The notes under the pieces are model-generated. The model did not search any database. It was not told the origin of the DNA and worked only from the letters and a program-made list of their open reading frames with translations. Source: Lachnospiraceae bacterium (lineage in GTDB: Bacteria > Bacillota > Clostridia > Lachnospirales > Lachnospiraceae). Taken from it: 64,000 bases of DNA. Positions 42,028 through 50,088 of the stretch are shown here, in pieces; positions within the stretch are counted from its first letter, which is position 1, and the number at the start of each line of letters is the position of its first letter. The stretch is taken from contig CAJTAL010000010.1 of assembly GCA_910574285.1 (NCBI GenBank), positions 1 through 64,000 of the forward strand, written 5' to 3'. The position numbers and the translations under genes were made by a program.

Positions 42028-43623
42028 ATGGGTAAGATATTCAATGTGGCGGCGGACTGCAAACGAGATCTGCACTATATGGTTGATATCAGCGCCCGTT
42101 TGACGGCGATTCAGGATTATGTCGATAGAGGAGAATATTTTACAATCAATCGGGCCAGGCAATATGGGAAGACAACAACACTTCGTGCTCTGGCTGAATA
42201 TTTGAAGGACAAATATTATATAGTCAGTATGGATTTTCAGATGCAGATGAGTTATGCAAAATTCCGTGACGAGAATACGTTTTCGGTTGCATTCGCAAAG
42301 GCATTTGTCCGTATAGTAGAGAATATGGATGAATCTTTTACTGACGGAATGAAAAGTGCGGTGGCTGACTTAAAAATTGCGATAAAAGAGGATAGAGAAG
42401 ATCTGGAACTGGTAGAATTGTTTCAGTTTCTGAGCAATATCTGCAAAGAAGCGGACAGGCCGCTGGTACTGGTCATCGACGAGATTGACAGTGCGGCCAA
42501 TAATCAAGTGTTTCTTGATTTTTTGTCACAGTTGAGAGGATATTATATTGACAGGGACAGATCATCTACATTTCAATCGGTTATCCTTGCGGGAGTATAT
42601 GATATCAAGAATCTTCGCAAAAAACTGCGTCCGGATGAGGAGCATAAGATAAACAGCCCGTGGAACATCGCAGCAGATTTTGACGTGGATATGGAGCTGT
42701 CCAGAGATGGGATCAAAGGGATGTTAGATGAGTACGAGGCGGATCACCAGACCGGGATGGATACAGGTAAGATGGCGGGATTCCTCTATGATTATACCTC
42801 GGGGTATCCGTATCTTGTGTCCCGGCTGTGTAAGCTGATGGATGAAAAGATAAGTGATGCGGGTACAGTGAAAGCATGGACAAAAGAAGGATTTTTAGAA
42901 GCAGTGAGACTCCTTCTATTAGATGATAATACATTATTTGAGTCTCTGGTCGGCAAATTGTCGGATTATCCCAGGCTTGGTCAGATGTTAAGAGAACTTT
43001 TGTTTTCCGGGAAGGCGATCACTTATACTCCGACTAATCAGGTGGTTAATCTTGCACTTATGTTTGGGTTTGTCAGGAATGAAGAAGGAAAAGTGATACC
43101 CGCCAATCGAATATTTGATACACTTTTGTACAATCATTTTCTGTCTCTTGACGAGATGGAGAAGTCAGATATGTACAAAGCTTCTCTCCAGGATAAGAAT
43201 ATATTCATAAGGGACGGACATCTGGATATGCGCAGAATATTGGAACGGTTTGTCCTGCATTTTCATGAGCTGTACGGTGATCGTGAAGAAGAATTCCTGG
43301 AAGAGGAGGGGAGACGGTATTTTCTTCTTTATCTGAGGCCGATCATCAACGGGACGGGTAGTTACTATGTCGAAGCCCGGACCCGCAGCCTTGGAAGAAC
43401 GGATATTATCGTGGATTACCGAGGAGAGCAGATGATAATAGAGACGAAGATATGGAGAGGAAATGAGTACAATTCCCGGGGAGAGCGTCAACTGGAAGGT
43501 TATCTGGATGATTACGGTCTGCATACAGGGTATATGCTTAGTTTTTGTTTCAACCGGAAGAAGCAGGTTGGCGTCCGGGAAGTCAAAGTGGGCGATAAGG
43601 AAATTATAGAAGCTGTTGTGTAA
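42028..43623 (+). CDS. AAA ATPase-PD-(D/E)XK fusion, copy 3
   Basis: A 531-residue third paralogue of this family. It has Walker A NRARQYGKTTTL near residue 45, Walker B LVLVIDEIDSAAN near 150, EEHKINSPWNIAADFD, TSGYPYLVSRLCKLMDEK, and the nuclease core RTDIIVDYRGEQMIIETKIWRG (Glu-x-Lys) with GERQLEGYLD. The start MGKIFNVAADCKRDLHYMVD aligns with copies 1 and 2, so ATG 42028 after GGAAAGGGAAG is chosen. A cupin gene begins 14 bases after its stop with its own ribosome site and may be co-transcribed. Confidence 0.85.
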   Translation: MGKIFNVAADCKRDLHYMVDISARLTAIQDYVDRGEYFTINRARQYGKTTTLRALAEYLKDKYYIVSMDFQMQMSYAKFRDENTFSVAFAKAFVRIVENMDESFTDGMKSAVADLKIAIKEDREDLELVELFQFLSNICKEADRPLVLVIDEIDSAANNQVFLDFLSQLRGYYIDRDRSSTFQSVILAGVYDIKNLRKKLRPDEEHKINSPWNIAADFDVDMELSRDGIKGMLDEYEADHQTGMDTGKMAGFLYDYTSGYPYLVSRLCKLMDEKISDAGTVKAWTKEGFLEAVRLLLLDDNTLFESLVGKLSDYPRLGQMLRELLFSGKAITYTPTNQVVNLALMFGFVRNEEGKVIPANRIFDTLLYNHFLSLDEMEKSDMYKASLQDKNIFIRDGHLDMRRILERFVLHFHELYGDREEEFLEEEGRRYFLLYLRPIINGTGSYYVEARTRSLGRTDIIVDYRGEQMIIETKIWRGNEYNSRGERQLEGYLDDYGLHTGYMLSFCFNRKKQVGVREVKVGDKEIIEAVV

Positions 43624-43637
43624 AAGGAGGACATAGG

Positions 43638-43961
43638 ATGTATAAGAATATCGAAAAACAGACAAGTTTAAGGCTTAAGGATCTGGTAAATTATCAGGAT
43701 GGACAGGTGGTCAGCAAGACACTGGTGCAGAATGCTTCTGTCAGCATGACGATCTTCTCTTTTGATAAAGGAGAAGAGATCTCGACTCATGCATCAGGCG
43801 GGGACGCCATGGTTACGGTGTTAGAGGGAAAGGGGCGCTTCACGGTAGGGGGAGAGGTATTCTTCCTGGAAGAAGGAGAGACGCTGGTTATGCCAAAGGA
43901 TGTGCCTCATGCTGTGTATGGCGAGGAGAAGTTTAAGATGCAGCTTGTCGTTTCTTTTTAA
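43638..43961 (+). CDS. Small cupin-domain protein
   Basis: A 107-residue single-domain cupin. The two conserved cupin motifs are seen as FDKGEEISTHASGGDAMVTVLEGKG and FFLEEGETLVMPKDVPHAVYG. One of the usual motif-1 histidines is kept (STHAS) and motif 2 retains its histidine (VPHAV), so metal binding is plausible. GGAGGA precedes ATG 43638. Such small cupins are often detoxifying or regulatory; no specific role can be given. Confidence 0.9.
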   Translation: MYKNIEKQTSLRLKDLVNYQDGQVVSKTLVQNASVSMTIFSFDKGEEISTHASGGDAMVTVLEGKGRFTVGGEVFFLEEGETLVMPKDVPHAVYGEEKFKMQLVVSF

Positions 43962-44282
43962 GGAACTGCTTTGGGACAGAGATTAAGTTACTATTCATAT
44001 CCACGCCAGCGTACGCAGATTGAATCGGAAGGCTGTCTCACGCAGACGGGGCAAAATTCCGGTGAACTAACTGCTAACGGAATCTAAGATGTTCAGCAAA
44101 GGCTTCACGCCTAAGATTCCGTAAGCAGTGGATTCAGATTTTTAGGGGAAAGAAATAGCCGCCACTACTGGCATAGTGACGGCATGCCGCTTTTAGCGGC
44201 ATAGTTACACTTATTGAGGGTAGGCCGCTTCTTTGGTCTGCCTTTCTTGTATTTTAACATGTCACTGGATTTTCTCCAATAC
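43962..44282. other. Structured intergenic region with three hairpins
   Basis: No gene is seen. A long stem at 44070-44088 with 44111-44129 (ACTGCTAACGGAATCTAAG, two mismatches) is followed by a nine-pair stem with one mismatch at 44158-44183 and a perfect eight-pair stem ATGCCGCT/AGCGGCAT at 44184-44202. A further weak stem lies near 44222-44243. The first stem may end the cupin unit, and the later ones may end the leftward ABC operon, though T runs are short. The density of palindromes also fits a small palindromic repeat element. Confidence 0.55.
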
Positions 44283-45554
44283 TTATTTTCCATAGATTCT
44301 TGAACCGGCTGAGACTAATATCACTCCGACCGCCAGATATATCCCCCATGCCGCCTGGAAATTTGTCAGGTATGTACCAAATACTGACACAAGTCTGTCG
44401 TCCCACAACTGCCATTCTATCAGTAGCGTGGTGGGAAGCAGGTCATAGAGCTGTGAAGCCATCCGGTATCCATAGGGGATATCGATCATCATGGTAAATA
44501 TCATGCATCCGGCCAGAAGCGCCATCACCGCCACACTGTTTTTCAGCCATTCGGATAAGAACATCGTAACAATGCTGTAGAGTACGGAGACAGCCAGGAA
44601 CGTTGCGAATAATATCAGTACTGCCGTGCCGACGCGGATCGGCAGTGAGCTTAAGGGTAGCGCCAGTTGCAAAGCCGCATGGAATCCATCCGTACCATAG
44701 ATCAGAAGGCTTGAAGCGGCAGAAGCCAGGAACAGCAGGAGAGCAGATACAATACCAAATGTGACGCCTGCCAGGAGCTTTGCCAGATACAAGGGCCTTT
44801 TGCCATGCCGGCTGCAAAGAATCAGTTGGTCTGTCTTTCGCAGATATTCCGTGGAGAATACCCCCGACAGACACATTGCGATCAATAACAGCAGCATGTA
44901 ATTTAAGGGACAGATATGTTTGAACAGATCGGCCCAGCCTTCGGTGTATTCATAAGTCAGGGGAGTTGTTATCTGCCGTTCTTTTTCTTCCCAGTAAGAG
45001 ATCTCGTCTGTAGTCAGCAGTTGATCGTCCCAGCATTGAGAGATCTCGCGCTGCCGCTCCTGATATAACTCTTCCTCATTTACGCTCAGAGCCAGTTCAT
45101 GGTCGCTTATGAACTTTGTGATGTAGGTAAATACAGGTGTGTATCTGCGGGATTCATTAAGGTCAATCTTACTTTCCGGAATACTTCCTTCATCTGACTC
45201 AGTATCGTCTGCAGAGACGACAGAGCTTTCGAAACCTGTAGAGCGATTGATATCATATACTGCGACAGATTCCTTATTATTATACTTATCTTTATTGCGA
45301 TATGATTCCTGCATCTCGCTTAAAAGCGTATCATCAATAGGTTTGCCGGACAATTTTTCGGCGGCGTCCCTGTCTACGGTCATGAGTTCATATCCGGTAT
45401 AATCTTTGCTGTCAACCCAATATCCTGTGGAAGACAGGTCTGCAAAAGGAATCCAGATATTGAGTGCGATCATGACTCCAAGTGTGATCCAGACGATCTT
45501 ACGCATGAGAATCTTCTTGAGTTCAAATCCATATAAAGCGTATATTCTGTGCAT
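44283..45554 (-). CDS. ABC transporter permease, cassette A
   Basis: A 423-residue permease of the ABC-2 type. A membrane segment (IVWITLGVMIALNIWIPF) is followed by an extracytoplasmic region of about 180 residues, ending in a tract with TYEYTEGWADLF. Five more segments follow (LLLLIAMCLSGVFSTEY and others). The layout and the xYEYxxGW motif match the permease of cassette B (50069-51298), so they are paralogues. It is the last gene of a leftward operon of ECF sigma factor, membrane protein, ATPase and permease. The substrate is unknown. Confidence 0.85.
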   Translation of the reverse strand: MHRIYALYGFELKKILMRKIVWITLGVMIALNIWIPFADLSSTGYWVDSKDYTGYELMTVDRDAAEKLSGKPIDDTLLSEMQESYRNKDKYNNKESVAVYDINRSTGFESSVVSADDTESDEGSIPESKIDLNESRRYTPVFTYITKFISDHELALSVNEEELYQERQREISQCWDDQLLTTDEISYWEEKERQITTPLTYEYTEGWADLFKHICPLNYMLLLLIAMCLSGVFSTEYLRKTDQLILCSRHGKRPLYLAKLLAGVTFGIVSALLLFLASAASSLLIYGTDGFHAALQLALPLSSLPIRVGTAVLILFATFLAVSVLYSIVTMFLSEWLKNSVAVMALLAGCMIFTMMIDIPYGYRMASQLYDLLPTTLLIEWQLWDDRLVSVFGTYLTNFQAAWGIYLAVGVILVSAGSRIYGK

Positions 45555-45605
45555 CTTTATTCTCCTTGTTAAATATTCTATAAAATCCGGTGCAACTGAT
45601 TGAAG

Positions 45606-46295
45606 TTATTTATTTATAGTTCCTAAGTAGAATTCTTCCAGATTCATTCCGTCGTCCCATTTACCCTGATAGATCAATTTCCCTTCCTCCATCATGATGA
45701 TTCTGTCGGCAATATGTTCGATATCAGAGACGATATGAGTGGAGAGAAGGACGATACTTTCTTTTCCTAATTCCTGTATCATATTGCGGAAACGTACTCT
45801 TTCCTTTGGGTCCAGGCCCGCAGTGGGTTCATCCAGAACGAGAAGGCGCGGACGGTTAAGAAGAGCCTGGGCGATTCCAAGTCTCTGCTTCATTCCGCCG
45901 GAGTAGGTCTTGATCTTCTTGCGGGCGGTTTCGGTTAAGGCCACCAGTTCCAATAATTCATTTGCCCGGCGTTTGGCCTGAGGTTTTGTCATTCCCTTTA
46001 GGACTGCCATGTAGAGCAGGAAATCCATTCCGGTGAATTCAGGATAATATCCGAAGTCCTGGGGAAGATACCCCAGGCCGGCGCGGTATTCTTCGACCGA
46101 TACGTCCATCCCGTCCATCGTAATGGTTCCGCCGTCAGGCTTTAAGACGCCGCAGATCATCCGCATAAAGGTCGTCTTTCCCGCGCCGTTTGCGCCGAGG
46201 AGTCCGTAGATTCCTCTGGTGAACTTCAGGGAAATGCGGTCGACCGCGATTTTATTCTGATATTGCTTTGATATTCTGTCTACGATAAGTTCCAT
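45606..46295 (-). CDS. ABC transporter ATPase, cassette A
   Basis: A 229-residue ATPase with GANGAGKTT (Walker A), YLPQDFGYYPEF (Q-loop), YSGGMKQRLGIAQAL (signature), LLVLDEPTAGLDP (Walker B) and STHIVSDIE (switch). ATG 46295 follows a GGAGG site and overlaps the end of the membrane-protein gene by 16 bases; the longer open frame to 46508 lies inside that gene and is rejected. It is clearly related to the ATPase at 49201 but lacks that protein's C-terminal extension of about 65 residues. Confidence 0.94.
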   Translation of the reverse strand: MELIVDRISKQYQNKIAVDRISLKFTRGIYGLLGANGAGKTTFMRMICGVLKPDGGTITMDGMDVSVEEYRAGLGYLPQDFGYYPEFTGMDFLLYMAVLKGMTKPQAKRRANELLELVALTETARKKIKTYSGGMKQRLGIAQALLNRPRLLVLDEPTAGLDPKERVRFRNMIQELGKESIVLLSTHIVSDIEHIADRIIMMEEGKLIYQGKWDDGMNLEEFYLGTINK

Positions 46296-47032
46296 CTCAA
46301 TTCCTCCGTTTCCTGAATAATCCTGGTAAATTCGTATATTGCAAGTCCTGTCAGAAGAATAAGGATAACCGCCCACCGGCGGAAATAGCTTAGTTGGTAA
46401 TAGTCCGGCAGTGCGGACTGAATGTACACAAGGATTCCGCTGATCGCGGCTGCAGCTCCAAGATATACATAACCGGCTTCTTTTCCGCGTATTTTCCGGC
46501 TGATCCAAAGCCCTGTCACCGTGGTAACAAGATACGGTGTCAGGAGATATATGCCGGTCTGCAGGAGGCTTGCCGTATTATGGATACTTCCCAGCGGAAT
46601 CAGGACGCCGAGCAGAAGCATATGTGAGAACCCGAGAATCCCCATGCGTGCGAGCAGTACGCTTTTGAGAGAGAAGCGGGAAGACATCTCAAGCTCCGCC
46701 ATGTCATAGATATGGGATCTGCCGCTTTCGATTCCGGTAGATATGGCCACGAAAGGAATGGATGCGGACAGTACCGGAAGAATATCCTGATCAAGCAGGC
46801 AGGCGGCTGTAAGTGTCATGGCAAATAATACGGCGGATGATGCCCAGATCCATCTGGGAATATAGCCGGCCTGGAACAGCATGAAGGACAGGACGCTGAT
46901 CTTAGGCGCGGGCAGGGCCTGTATAAATGAATTTTTGTGTATCGGCGGGGGAGCTTCGAATACTTCCCGTAAGAGCCGGACGGTATCTTTTTTTGAGACA
47001 TATGTTGTGCGATGTTTGCGATATAGCTTCAT
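46280..47032 (-). CDS. Membrane protein of sigma/ABC cassette A
   Basis: A 250-residue protein with a cytoplasmic N-terminal part of about 55 residues (YRKHRTTYVSKKDTVRLLREVF) and six hydrophobic segments. The middle holds GRSHIYDMAELEMSSRFSLKSVLLARMGILG, which matches the corresponding stretch of the protein at 48456 (MEIEAASYYSLRQIYAARMLLFG). It lies between sigma factor and ATPase. The position and the helical N-terminal part suggest either a membrane anti-sigma factor or a second transporter subunit. No zinc-binding anti-sigma motif is present. Confidence 0.75.
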   Translation of the reverse strand: MKLYRKHRTTYVSKKDTVRLLREVFEAPPPIHKNSFIQALPAPKISVLSFMLFQAGYIPRWIWASSAVLFAMTLTAACLLDQDILPVLSASIPFVAISTGIESGRSHIYDMAELEMSSRFSLKSVLLARMGILGFSHMLLLGVLIPLGSIHNTASLLQTGIYLLTPYLVTTVTGLWISRKIRGKEAGYVYLGAAAAISGILVYIQSALPDYYQLSYFRRWAVILILLTGLAIYEFTRIIQETEELRWNLS

Positions 47033-47147
47033 TTCAAATTCTCCTACTATATTTAATGTCTTTGTTCGGCGGCAATCTGCCGGAAATCTTTATAAAATGC
47101 TGAGGCGTCGTATTGTCTTCTTTTGACAGAGCTGTTCTTTAACTGTT

Positions 47148-47621
47148 CTAATGTATCGTATTGTCTTCTTCTGACAGGGCATTCTTCAACTGTGCCAAAG
47201 CTTTTGTTGTCCGGCGGTAAAGTGTAAAGCGCGAGATGTTAAAGATCCGGCAGATCGTGGCTGCGGGAACTTCATTTGCATACTTAAGGAGCAGAAGCTC
47301 CTGGTCGTCCTGGGAAAGCATGGCCAGAGCATTTTTCAGGCAGATGATTTCCAACAGTTGTTTCTCAGAATTATTTTCAGCCGGATCCGGCAGGTCACAG
47401 GGCAGCTCTTCAGAGGGCTTTTTTCGGAATTCATCGATACACAGGTTGCGGGCGATGGTGTACAGATATTGAAGTCCCTTTCCTGTATCCCGATAGTTTT
47501 CATTTTCCAGAAAGCGCAGGAAGGTTTCCTGGGTGATGTCCTCGGCTTTTTCCCGGTGATGCAGTTTGTAATAGCAGTAACGATAGATTTTGTCGTACTG
47601 TTCTTCTAAGTCTATAGACAT
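47148..47621 (-). CDS. ECF sigma factor, cassette A
   Basis: A 157-residue RNA polymerase sigma factor of the extracytoplasmic-function type. Region 2 has AEDITQETFLRFLEN and YLYTIARNLCIDEFRKK; region 4 has LSQDDQELLLLKYANEVPAATICRIFNISRFTLYRRTTKAL. ATG 47621 follows GGAG by nine bases. The next gene starts 115 bases downstream. It is closely similar to the sigma factor at 47927, which is transcribed in the opposite direction from a shared intergenic region. Confidence 0.92.
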   Translation of the reverse strand: MSIDLEEQYDKIYRYCYYKLHHREKAEDITQETFLRFLENENYRDTGKGLQYLYTIARNLCIDEFRKKPSEELPCDLPDPAENNSEKQLLEIICLKNALAMLSQDDQELLLLKYANEVPAATICRIFNISRFTLYRRTTKALAQLKNALSEEDNTIH

Positions 47622-47926
47622 GGCAGGTGTTCTCCTTCTGACACATCATTGGGTGAATTCATGCAATGATATATCAGGTACAATCATTATATAATACATC
47701 CTTAGTGTTTGCCGCTTCATAAAGTATAACGTATGACAAGGGGGAAATGTGCGGACTTTTTAGAAATTATTCAGTTATCTGCGTAAATTATACGTTGGTA
47801 CAGAGTGGAGAGGAGGAAAATGTAGTAAAATATTTAAGCAGTGCTATCTTTTTCCGTCTCTCATTCGTTATACATGATGGAAAGAAAAGTGCGCATTGAC
47901 TTTCAATAACGGGAAAGGAGGATTTT
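47622..47926. other. Shared control region between two sigma genes
   Basis: A 305-base divergent region with no gene. It is AT-rich (for example around 47680-47700 and 47780-47800). No ECF-type promoter pair (AAC-rich -35) could be assigned with confidence on either side. If each sigma factor drives its own operon, both promoters should lie here. Confidence 0.5.
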
Positions 47927-48451
47927 GTGGATTTTGATTTGCTGCTGATACAAAAAATGAAGCACGGCAATGAAAATGCTTTTGATGTATTTGTTCGTAA
48001 GCATTATGAAGAAATACTAAAATATTGTAGTTATCATTGTCTTGATACATCATATGCCGAAGATTTGACACAGGAAACCTTCTTACATTTTTTTGAAAAA
48101 TTATCCGATTACCGTTATATAGGAAAAACCAGAAATTATTTGTATACCATAGCAGGAAATCTTTGTAAGGACTATTACAAAAAGAAGAGAGAGAGTCTGC
48201 TAGAAGAACAATCAAGAGAATTCCAAAATAGTCCGCGCCAATCGGAAACAGAGGATATTCTCAATAAAATAACGATTGAAGCGGCTTTAAATAATTTGCC
48301 GGAAGAATTACGGGAAGTAATTATCCTCTACTATTTTCAAGAATTAAAACTTGCAGAAATAGCTGACACATTGCAGATAGGACTGCCTTTAGTAAAGTAT
48401 CGAATAAAACAGGGAAAAATGCGGTTAGAAAAAATGTTAAGGGAAGAGTGA
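47927..48451 (+). CDS. ECF sigma factor, cassette B
   Basis: A 174-residue ECF sigma factor. Region 2 reads AEDLTQETFLHFFEK and YLYTIAGNLCKDYYKKK; region 4 reads LPEELREVIILYYFQELKLAEIADTLQIGLPLVKYRIKQGK. The start is GTG 47927, five bases after AAAGGAGG. It is a paralogue of the factor at 47148-47621, most alike around the -10-binding region. The membrane-protein gene starts five bases after its stop. The A+T content and choice of codons look higher than in cassette A, which suggests that one of the two arrived separately. Confidence 0.92.
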   Translation: MDFDLLLIQKMKHGNENAFDVFVRKHYEEILKYCSYHCLDTSYAEDLTQETFLHFFEKLSDYRYIGKTRNYLYTIAGNLCKDYYKKKRESLLEEQSREFQNSPRQSETEDILNKITIEAALNNLPEELREVIILYYFQELKLAEIADTLQIGLPLVKYRIKQGKMRLEKMLREE

Positions 48452-48455
48452 TTTT

Positions 48456-49220
48456 ATGGATTTAGAAAAAAAGCTAAAGGATCATAGGAAGAACATAAAA
48501 ATAATTCCGAATGAACAGAAAGTTTCAGACACAATAAGAAAATCAATGGAAGTGTATTGCTTAGTTGAACAAGAACGCTTATTAACTTATTGGGGATTTT
48601 TATGGGAACAATTTTGTCTGATAAGAAAGCGTTGGTGGTTATCCCAATTTTTAATTCTCGTTTTGTTATGGGCTGTATTGCCGTCCATACAAGTCGAACA
48701 TCTTTTAGAGAGGATATTGGGAGTCGCGGCTTCTTTGTTCATTATTCTGATTATCCCGGAGTTATGGAAAAACAAAACTTATCAGTCGATGGAAATCGAA
48801 GCAGCTTCATATTATTCGTTACGTCAAATATATGCGGCGAGAATGTTGTTGTTTGGCGTTGTGGATATTGTTTTGATTACCCTTTTCTGCATATCTGCTG
48901 CTGTTACGGCGGGGGTTTTGTTTTCGCAGCTTTTAGTGCAATTTCTGTTTCCTATGACGGTAACAACAGCTATTTGTTTCGGAATTTTATGCAGCAAATA
49001 TTCAATCGGTGAAACCGCAGTAATTATGATGTGCATTGCGTGGAACGCTATATGGCTGGTGGTTATATTAAACGAAAAAATATATACTGCAATCACATTC
49101 CCGCTCTGGGTAACCTTTATTGGAATTGCTTTCATTTTTCTGGTTTTTACAATTTATCGGACATTGCATGGCTGCAGTAATTATTGGGAGGTAAAATCAA
49201 ATGAAATTGGTCTTAGATAA
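48456..49220 (+). CDS. Membrane protein of sigma/ABC cassette B
   Basis: A 254-residue protein with a basic, helical cytoplasmic N-terminal part (DLEKKLKDHRKNIKIIPNEQ, about 1-60) and six membrane segments (FLILVLLWAVLPSI, ILGVAASLFIILIIPELW and others). The central MEIEAASYYSLRQIYAARMLLFG tract matches cassette A. The last 20 bases overlap the ATPase start. It is a candidate membrane anti-sigma factor, because it directly follows the sigma gene and has a soluble N-terminal part facing the cytoplasm, or else a transporter component. Confidence 0.75.
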   Translation: MDLEKKLKDHRKNIKIIPNEQKVSDTIRKSMEVYCLVEQERLLTYWGFLWEQFCLIRKRWWLSQFLILVLLWAVLPSIQVEHLLERILGVAASLFIILIIPELWKNKTYQSMEIEAASYYSLRQIYAARMLLFGVVDIVLITLFCISAAVTAGVLFSQLLVQFLFPMTVTTAICFGILCSKYSIGETAVIMMCIAWNAIWLVVILNEKIYTAITFPLWVTFIGIAFIFLVFTIYRTLHGCSNYWEVKSNEIGLR

Positions 49221-50088
49221 TCTGACAAAAGAATTTGGCGAGTTTGTCGCTGTAGATCATGTAAATCTTACTATGACAAATGGCGTATATGGTTTGTTGG
49301 GGGTAAATGGAGCAGGAAAAACTACTTTAATGAGAATGTTGTGTACTTTGCTGAAACCCACCGGCGGGGACATCTATTGCAATGGAAAAGATATTTTTCA
49401 ATTGGACGGTGAATACAGAAATTTATTGGGATACTTGCCGCAAGACTTTGGTTTTTACCCGGAATTTTCAGTAAAAGACTATCTTTTCTATATCGCTGCA
49501 ATTAAGGGAATACGTCCTATTGTCGCCCGGAAAAGGGCAAAAGAACTGATTGCCAGAGTTGGACTTACAAAGGTAGAAAACAAGAAATTAAAAAAATTAT
49601 CCGGCGGAATGAAAAGACGTGTCGGAATTGCGCAGGCAATGTTAAATAATCCTCAAATTTTGATACTTGACGAGCCGACAGCCGGACTTGACCCCAACGA
49701 AAGAATACGTTTTCGCAACTTGATCAGTGAGCTTTCAGAAGAACGTCTGGTATTACTGTCCACCCATATTGTTTCTGATATTGAGTATATTGCCAATGAA
49801 ATACTGATGATGAAAGGCGGTGCAATCGTAAATGAGGGAACATTAGATGAGATTATCAGTACGATGCCGGAAAAGGTCTGGGATTGTATTGTTCCGCAAC
49901 AGTCGGTATCTGCTTTAACAAAAAGATATAAAGTTTCCAATATAAAATCTGAAAATCAAAGTGTGAATTTACGGATTATTTCAGCGGAAAAACCATGTGA
50001 AACAGCTATATGTGTGCATCCTTCCCTTGAAGATGTGTTTTTATACTATTTTGGAGAAAAGGTTGGTGATGAGAATGACACGTTTTGA
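49201..50088 (+). CDS. ABC transporter ATPase, cassette B
   Basis: A 295-residue ATPase. GVNGAGKTT (Walker A), YLPQDFGFYPEF (Q-loop), LSGGMKRRVGIAQAM (signature), ILILDEPTAGLDP (Walker B) and STHIVSDIE (switch) are intact. Compared with cassette A, there is an added C-terminal domain of about 65 residues (from about 220), ending in SLEDVFLYYFGE, a common tail for ABC-2 ATPases. GGAGG precedes ATG 49201. It overlaps both neighbours, so the whole cassette is translationally coupled. Confidence 0.94.
   Translation: MKLVLDNLTKEFGEFVAVDHVNLTMTNGVYGLLGVNGAGKTTLMRMLCTLLKPTGGDIYCNGKDIFQLDGEYRNLLGYLPQDFGFYPEFSVKDYLFYIAAIKGIRPIVARKRAKELIARVGLTKVENKKLKKLSGGMKRRVGIAQAMLNNPQILILDEPTAGLDPNERIRFRNLISELSEERLVLLSTHIVSDIEYIANEILMMKGGAIVNEGTLDEIISTMPEKVWDCIVPQQSVSALTKRYKVSNIKSENQSVNLRIISAEKPCETAICVHPSLEDVFLYYFGEKVGDENDTF

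Noticed and set aside
46296-46508. N-terminal extension of the cassette A ATPase
   Set aside because: It lies within the membrane-protein gene. ATG 46295 has a good ribosome site and gives the standard ATPase start.
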